Source: Streptomyces ortus
GTDB lineage: Bacteria; Actinomycetota; Actinomycetes; Streptomycetales; Streptomycetaceae
Direction of reading: 5' to 3'
DNA length: 34,243 bases
NCBI RefSeq assembly: GCF_026341275.1
Contig: NZ_JAIFZO010000002.1
Span: 1,988,921 to 2,023,163 of the forward strand
Position numbers and translations under genes: made by a program. Below are positions 15,911-23,613 of this stretch, piece by piece (within the stretch, counting starts at the first letter, position 1; every line of letters begins with the position of its first letter). The notes under the pieces were generated by a model. The model was not told the DNA's origin and did not search any database. It worked only from the letters and a program-made list of their open reading frames with translations.

Positions 15911-16899
15911 GTTGCGAACCCTCCTCGGGCTGATGACTACCTGGTTCAGGATGGTCAGGTGGATCGTCTTCTCGTGTTGCGAACCCTCACGGGCTGATAA
16001 TGCACGGGCACACCGGCTGCGAAGTCACCTCGCTGCTCAGTTGCAAACCCTCCGGGGCCGATAACGACGCTCTCCGCAGCGGCGTCCGCAGCGCCGTTGA
16101 TGGTATTGCGAACCCTTCCGAGCCGATGACGACCGGACTACCGGACTACCGGACTACCGGACTACCGGACTACCGGACTACCGGACTACCGGCAGATCAT
16201 CGTCACCCGCGAGCACGGGTTGTGAACCCTCCAAGGCCGATGACGACTTCGGCGAGTTCGGGCCCTACGACCACACGCCGTGGTTGCGAACCCTCGAGGG
16301 CTGATGACGACGAAGACCCTGGTGGACCGCCCCTTCCACCCCGCGCCGTTGCGAACCCTCCAGGGCTGATGACGACGTGTGGCTTCTGGCCTCGGATCAC
16401 GGACTCGATCGCGTTGCGAACCCTCCAGGGCTGATGACGACCCGGGTCCGCCATGCTCGCCCCGGCCACCACCACCCGTTGCGAACCCTCCAGGGCTGAT
16501 GACGACGGGCACCCGGTCCCGCCACGCGGTCGCCGGTTGGGGTGAAGGTTGCGAACCCTCCAGGGCTGATGACGACACCTCCATCGGCAGCTACGCCGGA
16601 GCAGCCGTCAACGGGTTGCGAACCCTCCAGGGCTGATGACGACCGCATGGTGATCCGCGTCCAGCACGAACCGCGTAACGTTGCGAACCCTCCAGGGCTG
16701 ATGACGACGAGCTGTCTGGGCTCCTCGGCGGCGAGCTGTCATGTTGCGAACCCTCCAGGGCTGATGACGACGAGAGAACCGCGGTGGGCGTGGAGCTGGG
16801 GCTCACGTTGCGAACCCTCCAGGGCTGATGACGACCCTCTCGGAGGCCGCCCCACTGCCGCGCTCAGCCAGTTGCGAACCCTCCAGGGCTGATGACGAC
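15911..16899 (-). CRISPR. CRISPR array 3 (15 repeats, 14 spacers), youngest array
   Basis: Repeats start at 15911, 15976, 16040, 16105, 16219, 16283, 16348, 16413, 16478, 16548, 16615, 16680, 16743, 16807 and 16871. The nine right-hand copies are identical 29-mers reading GTTGCGAACC, CTCCAGGGCT, GATGACGAC on the plus strand. Copies become progressively more altered to the left. Spacers are about 34-41 bases except one of 85 (16134-16218). The leader is at 16900-16997, so transcription is on the minus strand and newest spacers are on the right. The transcript-strand repeat ends GGGTTCGCAAC, consistent with a Cas6-type 5' handle. Open frames across this region are artefacts of the repeats. Confidence 0.97.
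16133..16188. repeat. Seven tandem copies of an 8-bp unit inside a spacer
   Basis: CCGGACTA is repeated seven times without error. The first copy uses the last C of the preceding CRISPR repeat. The host spacer is 85 bases. Removing six units (48 bases) leaves 37, the normal spacer length here, so a standard spacer has probably undergone slippage expansion. Confidence 0.95.
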
Positions 16900-16997
16900 C
16901 CGAGGGTAAAGCCCCAGGTGAAAGCACTGCTCAACGACATTTTATAAGGCGTTTCCGCAGCAGCCAGACGATGATGTATCAGTGCTGGTCAAAGCGG
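16900..16997 (-). promoter_or_regulatory. CRISPR leader 3
   Basis: About 98 bases, with GAGGGTAAAGC, GGTGAAAGCACTG, GGCGTTTCCGCAGCAGCC and GTATCAGTGCTGGTCA blocks shared with the other leaders. It abuts the perfectly conserved repeats of array 3, so it is the leader most likely to have been active recently. Confidence 0.85.
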
Positions 16998-17010
16998 GGC
17001 TGGCCTACGA

Positions 17011-17040
17011 GTTGCGAACCCTCGAAGGGCTGATGCCGAC
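17011..17040 (-). CRISPR. Orphan CRISPR repeat upstream of leader 3
   Basis: A single 30-base repeat copy (GTTGCGAACC, CTCGAAGGGC, TGATGCCGAC) 13 bases beyond leader 3, with no second copy to its right. It is probably the leader-distal remnant of an older array that lay further right. Confidence 0.85.
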
Positions 17041-17051
17041 AGCAGCCACCG

Positions 17052-17082
17052 CCTGTGATCACAGACGGTCTGTGATCACAGG
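17052..17082. promoter_or_regulatory. 31-bp perfect inverted repeat made of two TGTGATCACA boxes
   Basis: CCTGTGATCACAGAC, then one G, then the exact complement. Each arm contains the self-complementary box TGTGATCACA. It overlaps the end and stop codon of the small minus-strand gene 17076-17249 and sits between that gene and the orphan CRISPR repeat. It could be a terminator for that operon or a paired operator. The doubled palindromic box is more operator-like than a plain terminator. Confidence 0.6.
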
Positions 17083-17249
17083 AGTCGCTCGGCCCACACG
17101 AAGCCGAGGCCGATGAGGCCGGTGCCGAGGCCGTAGCAGGCGCCGCGCAGGATATGGGTCAGCGCAGTCTTTCGGCGGCGGGCGATCCAGGCCACGGCTG
17201 GGACGCGCGGTTTCGTCTCCGCGGCTGGCGGGTGCTGGCTAGGGTGCAT
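17076..17249 (-). CDS. Small single-helix membrane protein
   Basis: A 57-residue protein from ATG 17249. The N-terminal 28 residues are polar and basic (ETKPRVPAVAWIARRRK). They are followed by one membrane helix with small residues (HILRGACYGLGTGLIGLGFV) and a short tail WAERLL. A purine-rich GGAAAGGGACG lies upstream. It is third in a minus-strand unit behind the sigma factor and the 223-residue protein, with a 107-base gap. The longer frame to 17693 only shadows the upstream gene. No family recognised. The stop lies inside the 31-bp palindrome. Confidence 0.6.
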   Translation of the reverse strand: MHPSQHPPAAETKPRVPAVAWIARRRKTALTHILRGACYGLGTGLIGLGFVWAERLL

Positions 17250-17356
17250 GACAAGACGTCCCTTTCCGGGTGGCGTCGTGGTGAGGAGTCCACCCGGCCG
17301 GGGCCTTGGAACCGGTGGCCGGGGCAGGACTCCCCCTACTTTGGTGTCAGGGGCGG

Positions 17357-18028
17357 TCAGCGGCCCGCGCCGAACTCCCGCAGGCTGGCCACCAGCTGCC
17401 GATCGGGCCGGGCAACGATGACGGAGCAGCCGGGCGTGCGCGCGGCGAGCCGGTCGATCTCGCTTTCCAGGCGGTGGGTGGGTGCGAGGGCGCGTGAGCC
17501 GTTGGTGCGGACGTAGCGGGCGAAGAGTTCCAGGCCCTCGAGGAAGGCGGCGTCGGGCGGGGTGGTGTCGGCCATGGAGTGGGTGAGCTGGTGGAACCAG
17601 TGCCAGGCCCGCCGTGATTCGCCCAGGGACAGGTGGTGCAGGTGGAGGCAGTAGGCGGCGGCGCGGCTGCCGGCGCCGGCGGCGAGTTGCCACCAGAACT
17701 GTGCGGATTCCTGGTGTCCGGTCAGGTAGAGCAGGCAGCCGAAGACGAGGGCGCCGTCGACGTCGAGTTCGTCCTCGGTGAGTGGTCCGCGGTCCGGTCC
17801 TTCGGCGATCTTTGCGACGTGGGTGGCGGCGTCGGGTTCATTGAGGACCCACCGGCAGACCACGCCCAGGCGTTGGGCGGCCTGGGCGGAGCGGGTGACT
17901 TCGGTGGTGGGGGTGCGGCGGGAGGCGTCGGCGGCCAGGCGGCGCAGGCCGGCGGCGACGTCGAAGCGCTGCGCTGCGGAGACCGGGATGCGGGCGTCGG
18001 CCAGGAGGGTGTCGATGGTGGTGGTCAT
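17357..18028 (-). CDS. Hypothetical helical protein coupled to a sigma factor
   Basis: A 223-residue soluble protein whose ATG overlaps the stop of the upstream sigma-factor gene (GCATGA). It is largely alpha-helical and alanine-rich, with a tetratricopeptide-like feel in the middle (ALVFGCLLYLTGHQESAQFW, then LAAGAGSRAAAYCLHLHHLS, then GESRRAWHWFHQL). The C-terminus contains DRLAARTPGCSVIVARPDRQ. The strict coupling suggests it works with the sigma factor, for example as a regulator of its activity, but no known anti-sigma signature such as a zinc-binding HxxxCxxC is present. I recognise the pair as a recurring Streptomyces arrangement without known function. Confidence 0.75.
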   Translation of the reverse strand: MTTTIDTLLADARIPVSAAQRFDVAAGLRRLAADASRRTPTTEVTRSAQAAQRLGVVCRWVLNEPDAATHVAKIAEGPDRGPLTEDELDVDGALVFGCLLYLTGHQESAQFWWQLAAGAGSRAAAYCLHLHHLSLGESRRAWHWFHQLTHSMADTTPPDAAFLEGLELFARYVRTNGSRALAPTHRLESEIDRLAARTPGCSVIVARPDRQLVASLREFGAGR

Positions 18029-18651
18029 GCGTCTTCTCCCTTCTGTTTGGGCTTCTTGCGCTCGGCGGCGGGCAGGCCCAGCTGCAGGCGCAGGCGTTCC
18101 TTGGCGCGGCGCAGGTGGTGGCCGACGGTGCGTTCGTCGATGCCGACGTACCAGGCGACTTTCGCGGTGGGGTAGCCCAGGACGTAGCGCAGCACGATGA
18201 CCTCGAACTGCCGGTTGGGCAGTTCCGCGATCGCCTCGTACAGGCCGCTGCTGGACTCCATCTTGTGGAGTTTTTCCCGGGCCGTGGTGAGCGCCTTGTC
18301 CAGGGCCTGGGCGATGGGGCCGTTGATGACGAAGGCCGGGGCCCGGCCCTCCAGTTCCAGGCGGTCGTGCACGGCCCGCCGGACGATCGCCCAGGCGCCC
18401 TGTTCGAGGTTGCCCGCGCTCAGCAGCTGCGTCCAGCCGGCGTGGATCTCCAGGAAGACCGTGTGTATGACCTCTTCCGCCGCGGCGCGGGTGCCGAAGT
18501 GGACTTCCGCGTAGGCGTGGAAGGGCTCCTGGTGCCCGAGGTAAAACGCCTCGAAGTCCAGGGGCAGTTCCAGCGGCACGTACATGGACTGCGACAGTCC
18601 GGCGCCGTACTTTCCGGGCGGGCTGCCGTCCGGGGTGTCGTCGTATCTCAC
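18025..18651 (-). CDS. ECF-type RNA polymerase sigma factor
   Basis: A 208-residue protein. Region 2 occupies about residues 35-100 (FEAFYLGHQEPFHAYAEVHF, then AAAEEVIHTVFLEIHAGW). Region 4 occupies about 140-195 (LYEAIAELPNRQFEVIVLRY, VLGYPTAKVAWYVGIDERTV, then the recognition helix HHLRRAKERLRLQL). The extreme C-terminus is lysine-rich. GTG 18651 follows GGGAGGCAC, a good ribosome site. It is the first gene of a three-gene minus-strand unit. It should direct transcription from alternative promoters, possibly its own, but none can be identified by eye in 18652-18750. Confidence 0.88.
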   Translation of the reverse strand: MRYDDTPDGSPPGKYGAGLSQSMYVPLELPLDFEAFYLGHQEPFHAYAEVHFGTRAAAEEVIHTVFLEIHAGWTQLLSAGNLEQGAWAIVRRAVHDRLELEGRAPAFVINGPIAQALDKALTTAREKLHKMESSSGLYEAIAELPNRQFEVIVLRYVLGYPTAKVAWYVGIDERTVGHHLRRAKERLRLQLGLPAAERKKPKQKGEDA

Positions 18652-19246
18652 ACGTGCCTCCCGTGGACAGGGGACATGAGCGAAGATCCTCTCGGTTGAG
18701 GGTCAGCAGGCACCCAGCGTCAACTCGACTGCGCCGAGAGGCTGTTGGGCTTGACCCCTACCTAAGTGATTTGCCGGGCGAAACACTCACGCCGCCCCGC
18801 AGAAAATCACCGATGGTCCCCACCCCACCGCCCTGTGCAACCTTCAACAAACAGCGCTAGTCACCCTCAGTAGTCCCCTGACCAGGCCTAACCCGCCCGA
18901 GGGAGGCTCCGAACAACCCTCCGTACCACCACCGTGTCCTGCGTCACATCCCTGCCTCATCCGGCGCACCCACCCACACCCCACGCCCCCAATGCCCCGG
19001 CGCACCACCCCACCGCCAGCCGAAAGCGCCCATCCAGCGAAGCCGACGTCGGGGACTACTCGTACTGTCCCCCTGCGAGCCGAGGTCGACGACCTGGTCC
19101 ACTCACGCCTCATCCAGCTCCCGCTCGTTCCCGACCCGCCCACGCGCCGACGATGCGGTTTCAGCGGCGGACGTTCATGGTGCGCAACTCCATGGCGCGC
19201 TGGCGGGGCCGGTCGACCTGGGACTGGTTGAGCGGGTGGATCCCAC
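18652..19246. other. Gene-free stretch with one copy of a 34-bp direct repeat
   Basis: About 600 bases with no convincing gene on either strand. It must contain the promoter of the sigma-factor operon at its left. At 19073-19106 it holds a copy of a sequence starting CTGCGAGCCGAGGTC and ending TCCACTCAC that recurs at 20704-20738, on the other side of the CoiA-like gene. Confidence 0.5.
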
Positions 19247-20578
19247 CTATGGGCGGTGTGTTTCGCACCGCCAGCCGCCCGCGTACAGGCGGGCTGGCTG
19301 TCCGCACTTCGGCGCGCCGATCTCGCATACGCCGGGGCGGGGCCGTGGGATGTTCGGAGCGGTGAGGCGTACGACGGTGCGGGCTTCGCCAGCGCTACGG
19401 GGGCCGGGCAGGGCGAGGGCGGCCCGGGAGGGTGCGGGGTTGTCGGCCGTGAGCGTCAGGTTCGCGCCGTGGCTGCCGCGGCGCTGCAACGGTGTGCCGG
19501 GAAAGTAGGTGTCTTCGCCGAAAGTGCAGGTGGTGTTCGCGTCGTTGCCGGAGAAGCGGATCTCCTCATCGTGGGCCTGGTCGGCTTCCGGGCCGGGGTG
19601 CTGGTGGTCTTGGTAGTCGGCCCATCGGGTCTGGTCGTCGGCGGACACCCACATGTAGGCACCGGCGCGTCGGTCTGTGCGGGAGACAACGAACAGGGGT
19701 GTGACGGTGCCGGTGGCGGCGGCGATGAGTGTCTGGCCGACAGTGGTGCCGTTCGTGTTCCCCCGGTGGCCGGTCCATCCGGTGCTTTCGTCGTCCAGGC
19801 GCCGGGGTGTGTCCCACTCCAGGTGCATCTTCCCGCAGCCGGTCTTCAGCTTGCTGTCGGGACAGGGGCGCTCGGCACTGGCCGTGCACCTCCACTCCAC
19901 AAGGACGCGGAAGCCGCCCACGAGAGCGAGGTCGGCCGCGCTGGTGATCTCGCGCCAGGTCACCTCGCGGGTCAGCATCCAATTGGAGCGGTCGATCAGG
20001 TGGAATCGGTCGTCGTGGGTGATCCAGTTGGCCGTCAGCCCGGCATCCGCGTGCGCCTTTGACCGGCGCAGCACGGTGCCCGCGCCGGCGTTGTAGTACT
20101 GGGCTTCGCATCCCAGGCTCACGCCGCCGGAGCCGATGATCGTCACGTCCGGCCGCGAAGTGCGGGTCTTGGTGGCCTTCTCCACGTGGACTTCGAGGCC
20201 GGCAGCCTGTGCGGTGCGGGCAAGGAAGTCCTTCATGGCCTTGTGCCGGTCGCTCTCCTCAGTCGTCATCTCGTGCACAGTGGGAAGGTGGGCCGCGCGC
20301 AGCCGCAGGGCGCCGTCCGGGCCGCGGTGTTTGCGCACGTACATGTGAGGGCTTTTGACCCCGCTCACTTCGGCCTTGCACGGGCGGCCCTGGCTTCGCT
20401 CCGCGCAGATGAGGAGCTCCCGGTCTCGCTCCGCCACCGGCTGCTGCAGGCTCTCTCGCAGCTCCGGAATACTCAGCCCGATGTCCTCCAGGACCGGGTC
20501 ATCCTTGTCCAGGCCGAGATCTTCCTTGTCGAGTTCGAGAACCCGCCGGAGGCCGTCATGCCACACACCGTTCGCCAC
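19247..20578 (-). CDS. CoiA-like competence/nuclease-family protein
   Basis: A 443-residue protein. The middle carries the CoiA-type pattern: ESDRHKAMKDFLARTAQ (about residue 105), then EVHVEKATKTRTSRPDVTI and LGCEAQYYN, that is R-P-D-V followed by a Glu in a strand, as in restriction-like nuclease folds. Further on are cysteines (WRCTASAERPCPDSKLKTGC) and a C-terminal CEIGAPKC...WRCETHRP cluster that could bind zinc. CoiA proteins are linked to DNA uptake or recombination in Firmicutes, but many actinobacterial members sit in accessory DNA with unknown roles. GTG 20578 has GGGGGACATCT upstream. The frame continues to 20734 without such features. Short direct repeats flank it. Confidence 0.7.
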   Translation of the reverse strand: MANGVWHDGLRRVLELDKEDLGLDKDDPVLEDIGLSIPELRESLQQPVAERDRELLICAERSQGRPCKAEVSGVKSPHMYVRKHRGPDGALRLRAAHLPTVHEMTTEESDRHKAMKDFLARTAQAAGLEVHVEKATKTRTSRPDVTIIGSGGVSLGCEAQYYNAGAGTVLRRSKAHADAGLTANWITHDDRFHLIDRSNWMLTREVTWREITSAADLALVGGFRVLVEWRCTASAERPCPDSKLKTGCGKMHLEWDTPRRLDDESTGWTGHRGNTNGTTVGQTLIAAATGTVTPLFVVSRTDRRAGAYMWVSADDQTRWADYQDHQHPGPEADQAHDEEIRFSGNDANTTCTFGEDTYFPGTPLQRRGSHGANLTLTADNPAPSRAALALPGPRSAGEARTVVRLTAPNIPRPRPGVCEIGAPKCGQPARLYAGGWRCETHRP

Positions 20579-20778
20579 AGATGTCCCCCACCCGGTAGCA
20601 ATGCGTGAAACGCGCTGTTTCCAAGGTAGGACCCGCCACTGACACGCGGGAGTAGGCGAACAAGCAATAGCTGGAGGCTGCTGGCGCACGCACGCCGACT
20701 CCGCTGCGAGCCGAGGTCCACGCCCCTCGTCCACTCACACGGCGTCCATGCACTCCGTCGAGGTCGGATAGTCGCATC

Positions 20779-20860
20779 CGCTGGCCGCGCGCAGGCTGGC
20801 GGAGCTCGCGGCTGGCGCCGCCAACAACATCGCCGCTGGTCGATTCACTGCGGTGCTGCC
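20779..20860 (+). pseudogene. Fragment of the 3465-4475 membrane-protein gene
   Basis: These 82 bases match 4120-4201 with about six differences and no gaps, on the same strand. They encode LAARRLAELAAGAAN-type sequence. Nothing else of the gene is present on either side. The surrounding 20579-21116 contains no complete gene. Confidence 0.85.
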
Positions 20861-21116
20861 GAAGGCATCCGGGTGTGCTGGGTGTCTCCGCACGAACGAG
20901 CACCGCAGTGGATCAGCGCGGTGTCGACGGTTCGGGTTCGTCCTCCGGAAGGGCGTGAGCAGCCCTGGATCGTGGACGACGGTCTCGCCACCTATCGGAG
21001 CGGTTCAACCCGCAGATACCGTCGTGCTGAATGAGGGGGTCTGCACAGTGCGGCCACCCCGTACATCGTCACCGGCGCAACGGTCGGTGAGCCCTTCACA
21101 GAAGGAACAACCGCAG

Positions 21117-21962
21117 ATGACTGGTCAGCACGAACCTAGCGAAGCTGAACCTGAGCTGAGCAGGGAATCTGGGCTCAGAGTCATTCAGTATCAAAGAGCT
21201 GGTGACAGAGCCCGGCTGAGGCTGTTCGCAGTCCTCAAAGCTCAGGACGTACCGGCAGACGAGGCAAACGATTTGGTGGCCGCGCTGGAAGCCGGGGCGG
21301 TTGCTGGAGCACGGTCCGAGGTAGTGGGGCTGGAAACTGCGGGACCAGCTACTCAGAGCACGGCTTTCAAGGACGGCTGGACGAATGGTGTGAAGGTCGC
21401 CGGTGAAGCACTCCTGGGCATCGCAGACCGCAGTTGGTCGCGACAGGGCAACTGGTCGAACAAGGCTTCTGAGCTCGTCGATCCCGCTACGAGTGCGAGT
21501 CTGAGCGAGGTTGCCTCTCCAGTTGCCTCGCCCACCACACGGCAAGTGACCGTAGAGGAAGGGACTGAGCTGCCAGCCAAACTTATGAGTCGGGTCCTGG
21601 CGATCTGCGGGCAGCACTTCGGACTTGTGACCGGCATCAAATCCGACCAATGGGATACTGAACATACGAGGAAGAACATAGAAATTTCTCTGCAAGCAGT
21701 GCCCCTGGCAGAGCGGGAAACCTACCCTCAGGCCCTGGATGGCTACCTGCGCGCCAACCGTGCGCGATTGGAACAGCTGTGGCACATCTACGGGCCCGAT
21801 GGCCTATTCCCTGGCGTCTACCGCTTGGTCGAACTACCCGAATCGTTCGTGCTATGCGAAAGAATCGCGCACGGCCTGCCCCGCCTTTCGCAGCTGTGGA
21901 CGCACACTGTGGGCGATAATAACCTTCTGGAACGCCTGAAAGAAGCATGGCTTCACGAATAA
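21117..21962 (+). CDS. Hypothetical protein
   Basis: A 281-residue soluble protein. ATG 21117 is chosen because AGAAGGAAC lies upstream and the long frame before it (to 20853) shows no coding features. The N-terminal part (about 1-75) is charged and helical (DRARLRLFAVLKAQDVPADE, then ANDLVAALEAGAV). A Ser/Thr/Val-rich linker covers about 115-145. The C-terminal part has aromatic-rich helices (LEQLWHIYGPDGLFPGVYRL, then LPRLSQLWTH). GC is lower than average near the 3' end, suggesting recent transfer. No family recognised. It converges with the Pycsar-type effector gene, and an inverted repeat lies between the two. Confidence 0.7.
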   Translation: MTGQHEPSEAEPELSRESGLRVIQYQRAGDRARLRLFAVLKAQDVPADEANDLVAALEAGAVAGARSEVVGLETAGPATQSTAFKDGWTNGVKVAGEALLGIADRSWSRQGNWSNKASELVDPATSASLSEVASPVASPTTRQVTVEEGTELPAKLMSRVLAICGQHFGLVTGIKSDQWDTEHTRKNIEISLQAVPLAERETYPQALDGYLRANRARLEQLWHIYGPDGLFPGVYRLVELPESFVLCERIAHGLPRLSQLWTHTVGDNNLLERLKEAWLHE

Positions 21963-22004
21963 AATATAGCGTGCAACCTAAACCCATCACGCAGCCACTA
22001 CAAG

Positions 22005-22056
22005 GCCCCAGGCAGGTAAAAAAAGACGCTTTTTAGAGCGCACTTCTGCCTAGGGG
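22005..22056. terminator. Inverted repeat between convergent genes
   Basis: GCCCCAGGCAG at about 22005-22015 and CTGCCTAGGGG at 22046-22056 are complementary apart from one base. They enclose an A-run and T-run (AAAAAAAG, CTTTTT) that form an inner stem. Placed between converging coding regions, it probably works as a bidirectional terminator. Confidence 0.6.
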
Positions 22057-22095
22057 AGTTGCTGCCAGAATTCCCATAAAGCTGGGCAGGTAGAC

Positions 22096-22572
22096 CTATA
22101 TCAACAGAGAAAGAACTGCGGCCGAAATCAATAGCAAAAGACCGGACAGAATGAAATTTATTCCGTGCTGCAGTCGCCGGAACTTGTCCCTCAGAAGGCG
22201 TGCCAAGGCCGCAACTCTCTTGGCCCGCAGGTCCGTTCGCATGTGTTCACTGAGCGCAGCTGGTTCCAGCTTGGCCCAGCGCGTCCAGTCCTCCAGCTCC
22301 GGGTTATCTATCTGTACCGGACGAACGGTGATCACTAGGAGCACGGTGGCAATCACAAGGCAGGCAGCACCAAGCCCGCCCACGGCCAGGACAGCAGGCG
22401 GTTGGGCATCGTAACCGCCACGTGTGGCAAGGAAGGCCAAGCCTAAGCTGGTCAACGCGAGAACGGTGTTGGCCTTGGCGTCCGCTCGAAACAGTTCACT
22501 CATGAGCGTCGCCAGCGCCTCGTCCAGATTCTTCGACGTACGGTCGGTGCTGTTACCCGGTTCTTGCGTCAT
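22096..22572 (-). CDS. Pycsar-type two-helix membrane effector (DUF5706-like)
   Basis: A 158-residue protein with the layout of the Pycsar TM effector family. There is a short N-terminal helix (TLMSELFRADAKANTVLALT) with the ADAKA motif, a first pair of membrane helices at about 38-85 (LTSLGLAFLATRG and GLGAACLVIATVLLVITVRP), and a cytoplasmic helix (LSEHMRTDLRAKRVAALARL, then LRDKFRRLQHG). A final helix follows (ILSGLLLLISAAVLSLLI). In characterised Pycsar systems, cyclic CMP or UMP made by PycC opens such a protein in the membrane and kills the infected cell. ATG 22572 follows GGAGGCACT. The gene directly upstream is cut by an IS, so the activating partner may be lost. Family assigned by motif memory, not by search. 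Confidence 0.65.
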   Translation of the reverse strand: MTQEPGNSTDRTSKNLDEALATLMSELFRADAKANTVLALTSLGLAFLATRGGYDAQPPAVLAVGGLGAACLVIATVLLVITVRPVQIDNPELEDWTRWAKLEPAALSEHMRTDLRAKRVAALARLLRDKFRRLQHGINFILSGLLLLISAAVLSLLI

Positions 22573-22584
22573 AGTGCCTCCGTC

Positions 22585-22709
22585 TCAGACGACAAGACGC
22601 CAAGAGTGAGCTGGCGGTTTCTCCGGCGAGAAGTAGCGGATGCCGGCGTCGGGGACTTCCACAGCGGACCACGAGGCCTCGCTACAAGCCAGCGTCTTTC
22701 TGCTGCTAC
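22585..22709 (-). pseudogene. C-terminal stub of a gene cut by the IS5 element
   Basis: About 41 codons (SRKTLACSEASW, then SAVEVPDAGIRYFSPEKPPA) open from the IS boundary to TGA 22585. They end 12 bases before the effector ATG, with the effector's ribosome site just after the stop. Spacing and composition fit the 3' end of an upstream partner gene of the same operon, whose remainder is not recognisable on the far side of the IS. Too short to name the protein. Confidence 0.5.
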
Positions 22710-23608
22710 GAGCTCGTAACACGATCTTGTTGGAGTGCCCTGGTCGGGCGTGACCGATGTGACGATTCCGCCGTTCGAGATGCTGTGAGCACTCGGCCGT
22801 GGATCGTGGACGATGACTTGTGGGCGCTGATCGGGCCGTTGCTGCCACCCTGGCCGCAGAAGTCGCCGGGGCCGCGGCCGGTGGCGGACCGGCTGTGTCT
22901 GCAGGGCATCCTGTACGTGCTCCACAGCGACATAGCCTGGCAACTCCTGCCGCTGGAGCTGGGGTTCGGCTCGGGCCATACCTGCTGGCGGCGCCTGGAG
23001 CGGTGGCACCAGGCCGGAGTCTTCGAGGAACTGCACCGCGTTCTGCTCGCGGAACTGAACGCGGCCGGCGAACTCGACTGGTCCCGCGCGTGTGCGGACT
23101 GCTCCCACATCCGCGCGAAAAAGGGGGCACCGACACCGGTCCGTCGCCGGTCGACCGGCGAAAGACGGGCAGCAAGCACCACCGGATCTGTGACGGACGC
23201 GGCACCCCGCTCAAGGTCATCATCACCGCGGCCAACGTCAACGACGTCACCCAGACCCCCGCCCTGGTCGACGGCGTCCCGCCCATCGCCGGACGGCCCA
23301 GCCGTCCGCGCAGACGACCCGACTCGCTCCTCGGCGACAAGGCATACGACTCGAAAGCCGTGCGCCATGAGCTGCGACGCCGCCGGATCCTGCCGGTCAT
23401 CTCCCGCAAGGGCGCCCCGAACACCAAGGGCCTGGGCAAACTCCGCTACGTCGTCGAGCAGACCTGCGCCCTGCTCCACCAGTTCAAACGCCTCGCCGTC
23501 CGCTGGGAACGCCGAACGGAACTCCACAACGCCTTCGTCTCATTGGCCTGCGGCCTCATCTGTTGGAGACGTCTCAAGAAGCACCGATCATGATCGTGTT
23601 ACGAGCTC
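22710..23608 (+). mobile_element. IS5-family insertion sequence (IS427-like), 899 bp
   Basis: Bounded by a perfect 17-bp inverted repeat, GAGCTCGTAACACGATC at 22710-22726 and its complement at 23592-23608. It encloses a two-frame transposase. No clear target duplication is visible at the flanks. The element separates the stub 22585-22709 from the small-peptide region on the right. Confidence 0.9.
22785..23593 (+). CDS. IS5-family transposase made by -1 frameshifting
   Basis: The first frame (from GTG 22785) encodes the N-terminal domain RPWIVDDDLWALIGPLLPPW and the first catalytic Asp region WSRACADCSHIRAKKG. The second frame, read from the GGTDTGPSPVDRRKTGSKHH point, encodes IITAANVNDVTQ, LLGDKAYDSKAVR (second Asp) and YVVEQTCALLHQFKRL (Glu), so the DDE triad is complete. 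The switch is at AAAAAGGGGG (23118-23127), a classical A/G slippery run. A -1 slip there joins the two frames exactly. This is the normal expression mode for IS427-group elements, so the transposase is probably functional. Confidence 0.88.
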
Positions 23609-23613
23609 TTATC

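Noticed and set aside
16000..16927. Open frames made of repeated NPPGLMTT or PSRADDD units
   Set aside because: These are translations of the CRISPR repeats, not repeat proteins.
20950..20990. Possible IS5 transposase start remnant (TGGATCGTGGACGACG)
   Set aside because: Only about 16 bases resemble the IS5 start at 22798; too short to support a remnant.
22785..23593. Transposase frameshift read as gene decay
   Set aside because: The shift is a -1 slip at AAAAAGGGGG, the normal expression signal in this IS group, and all catalytic residues are present.
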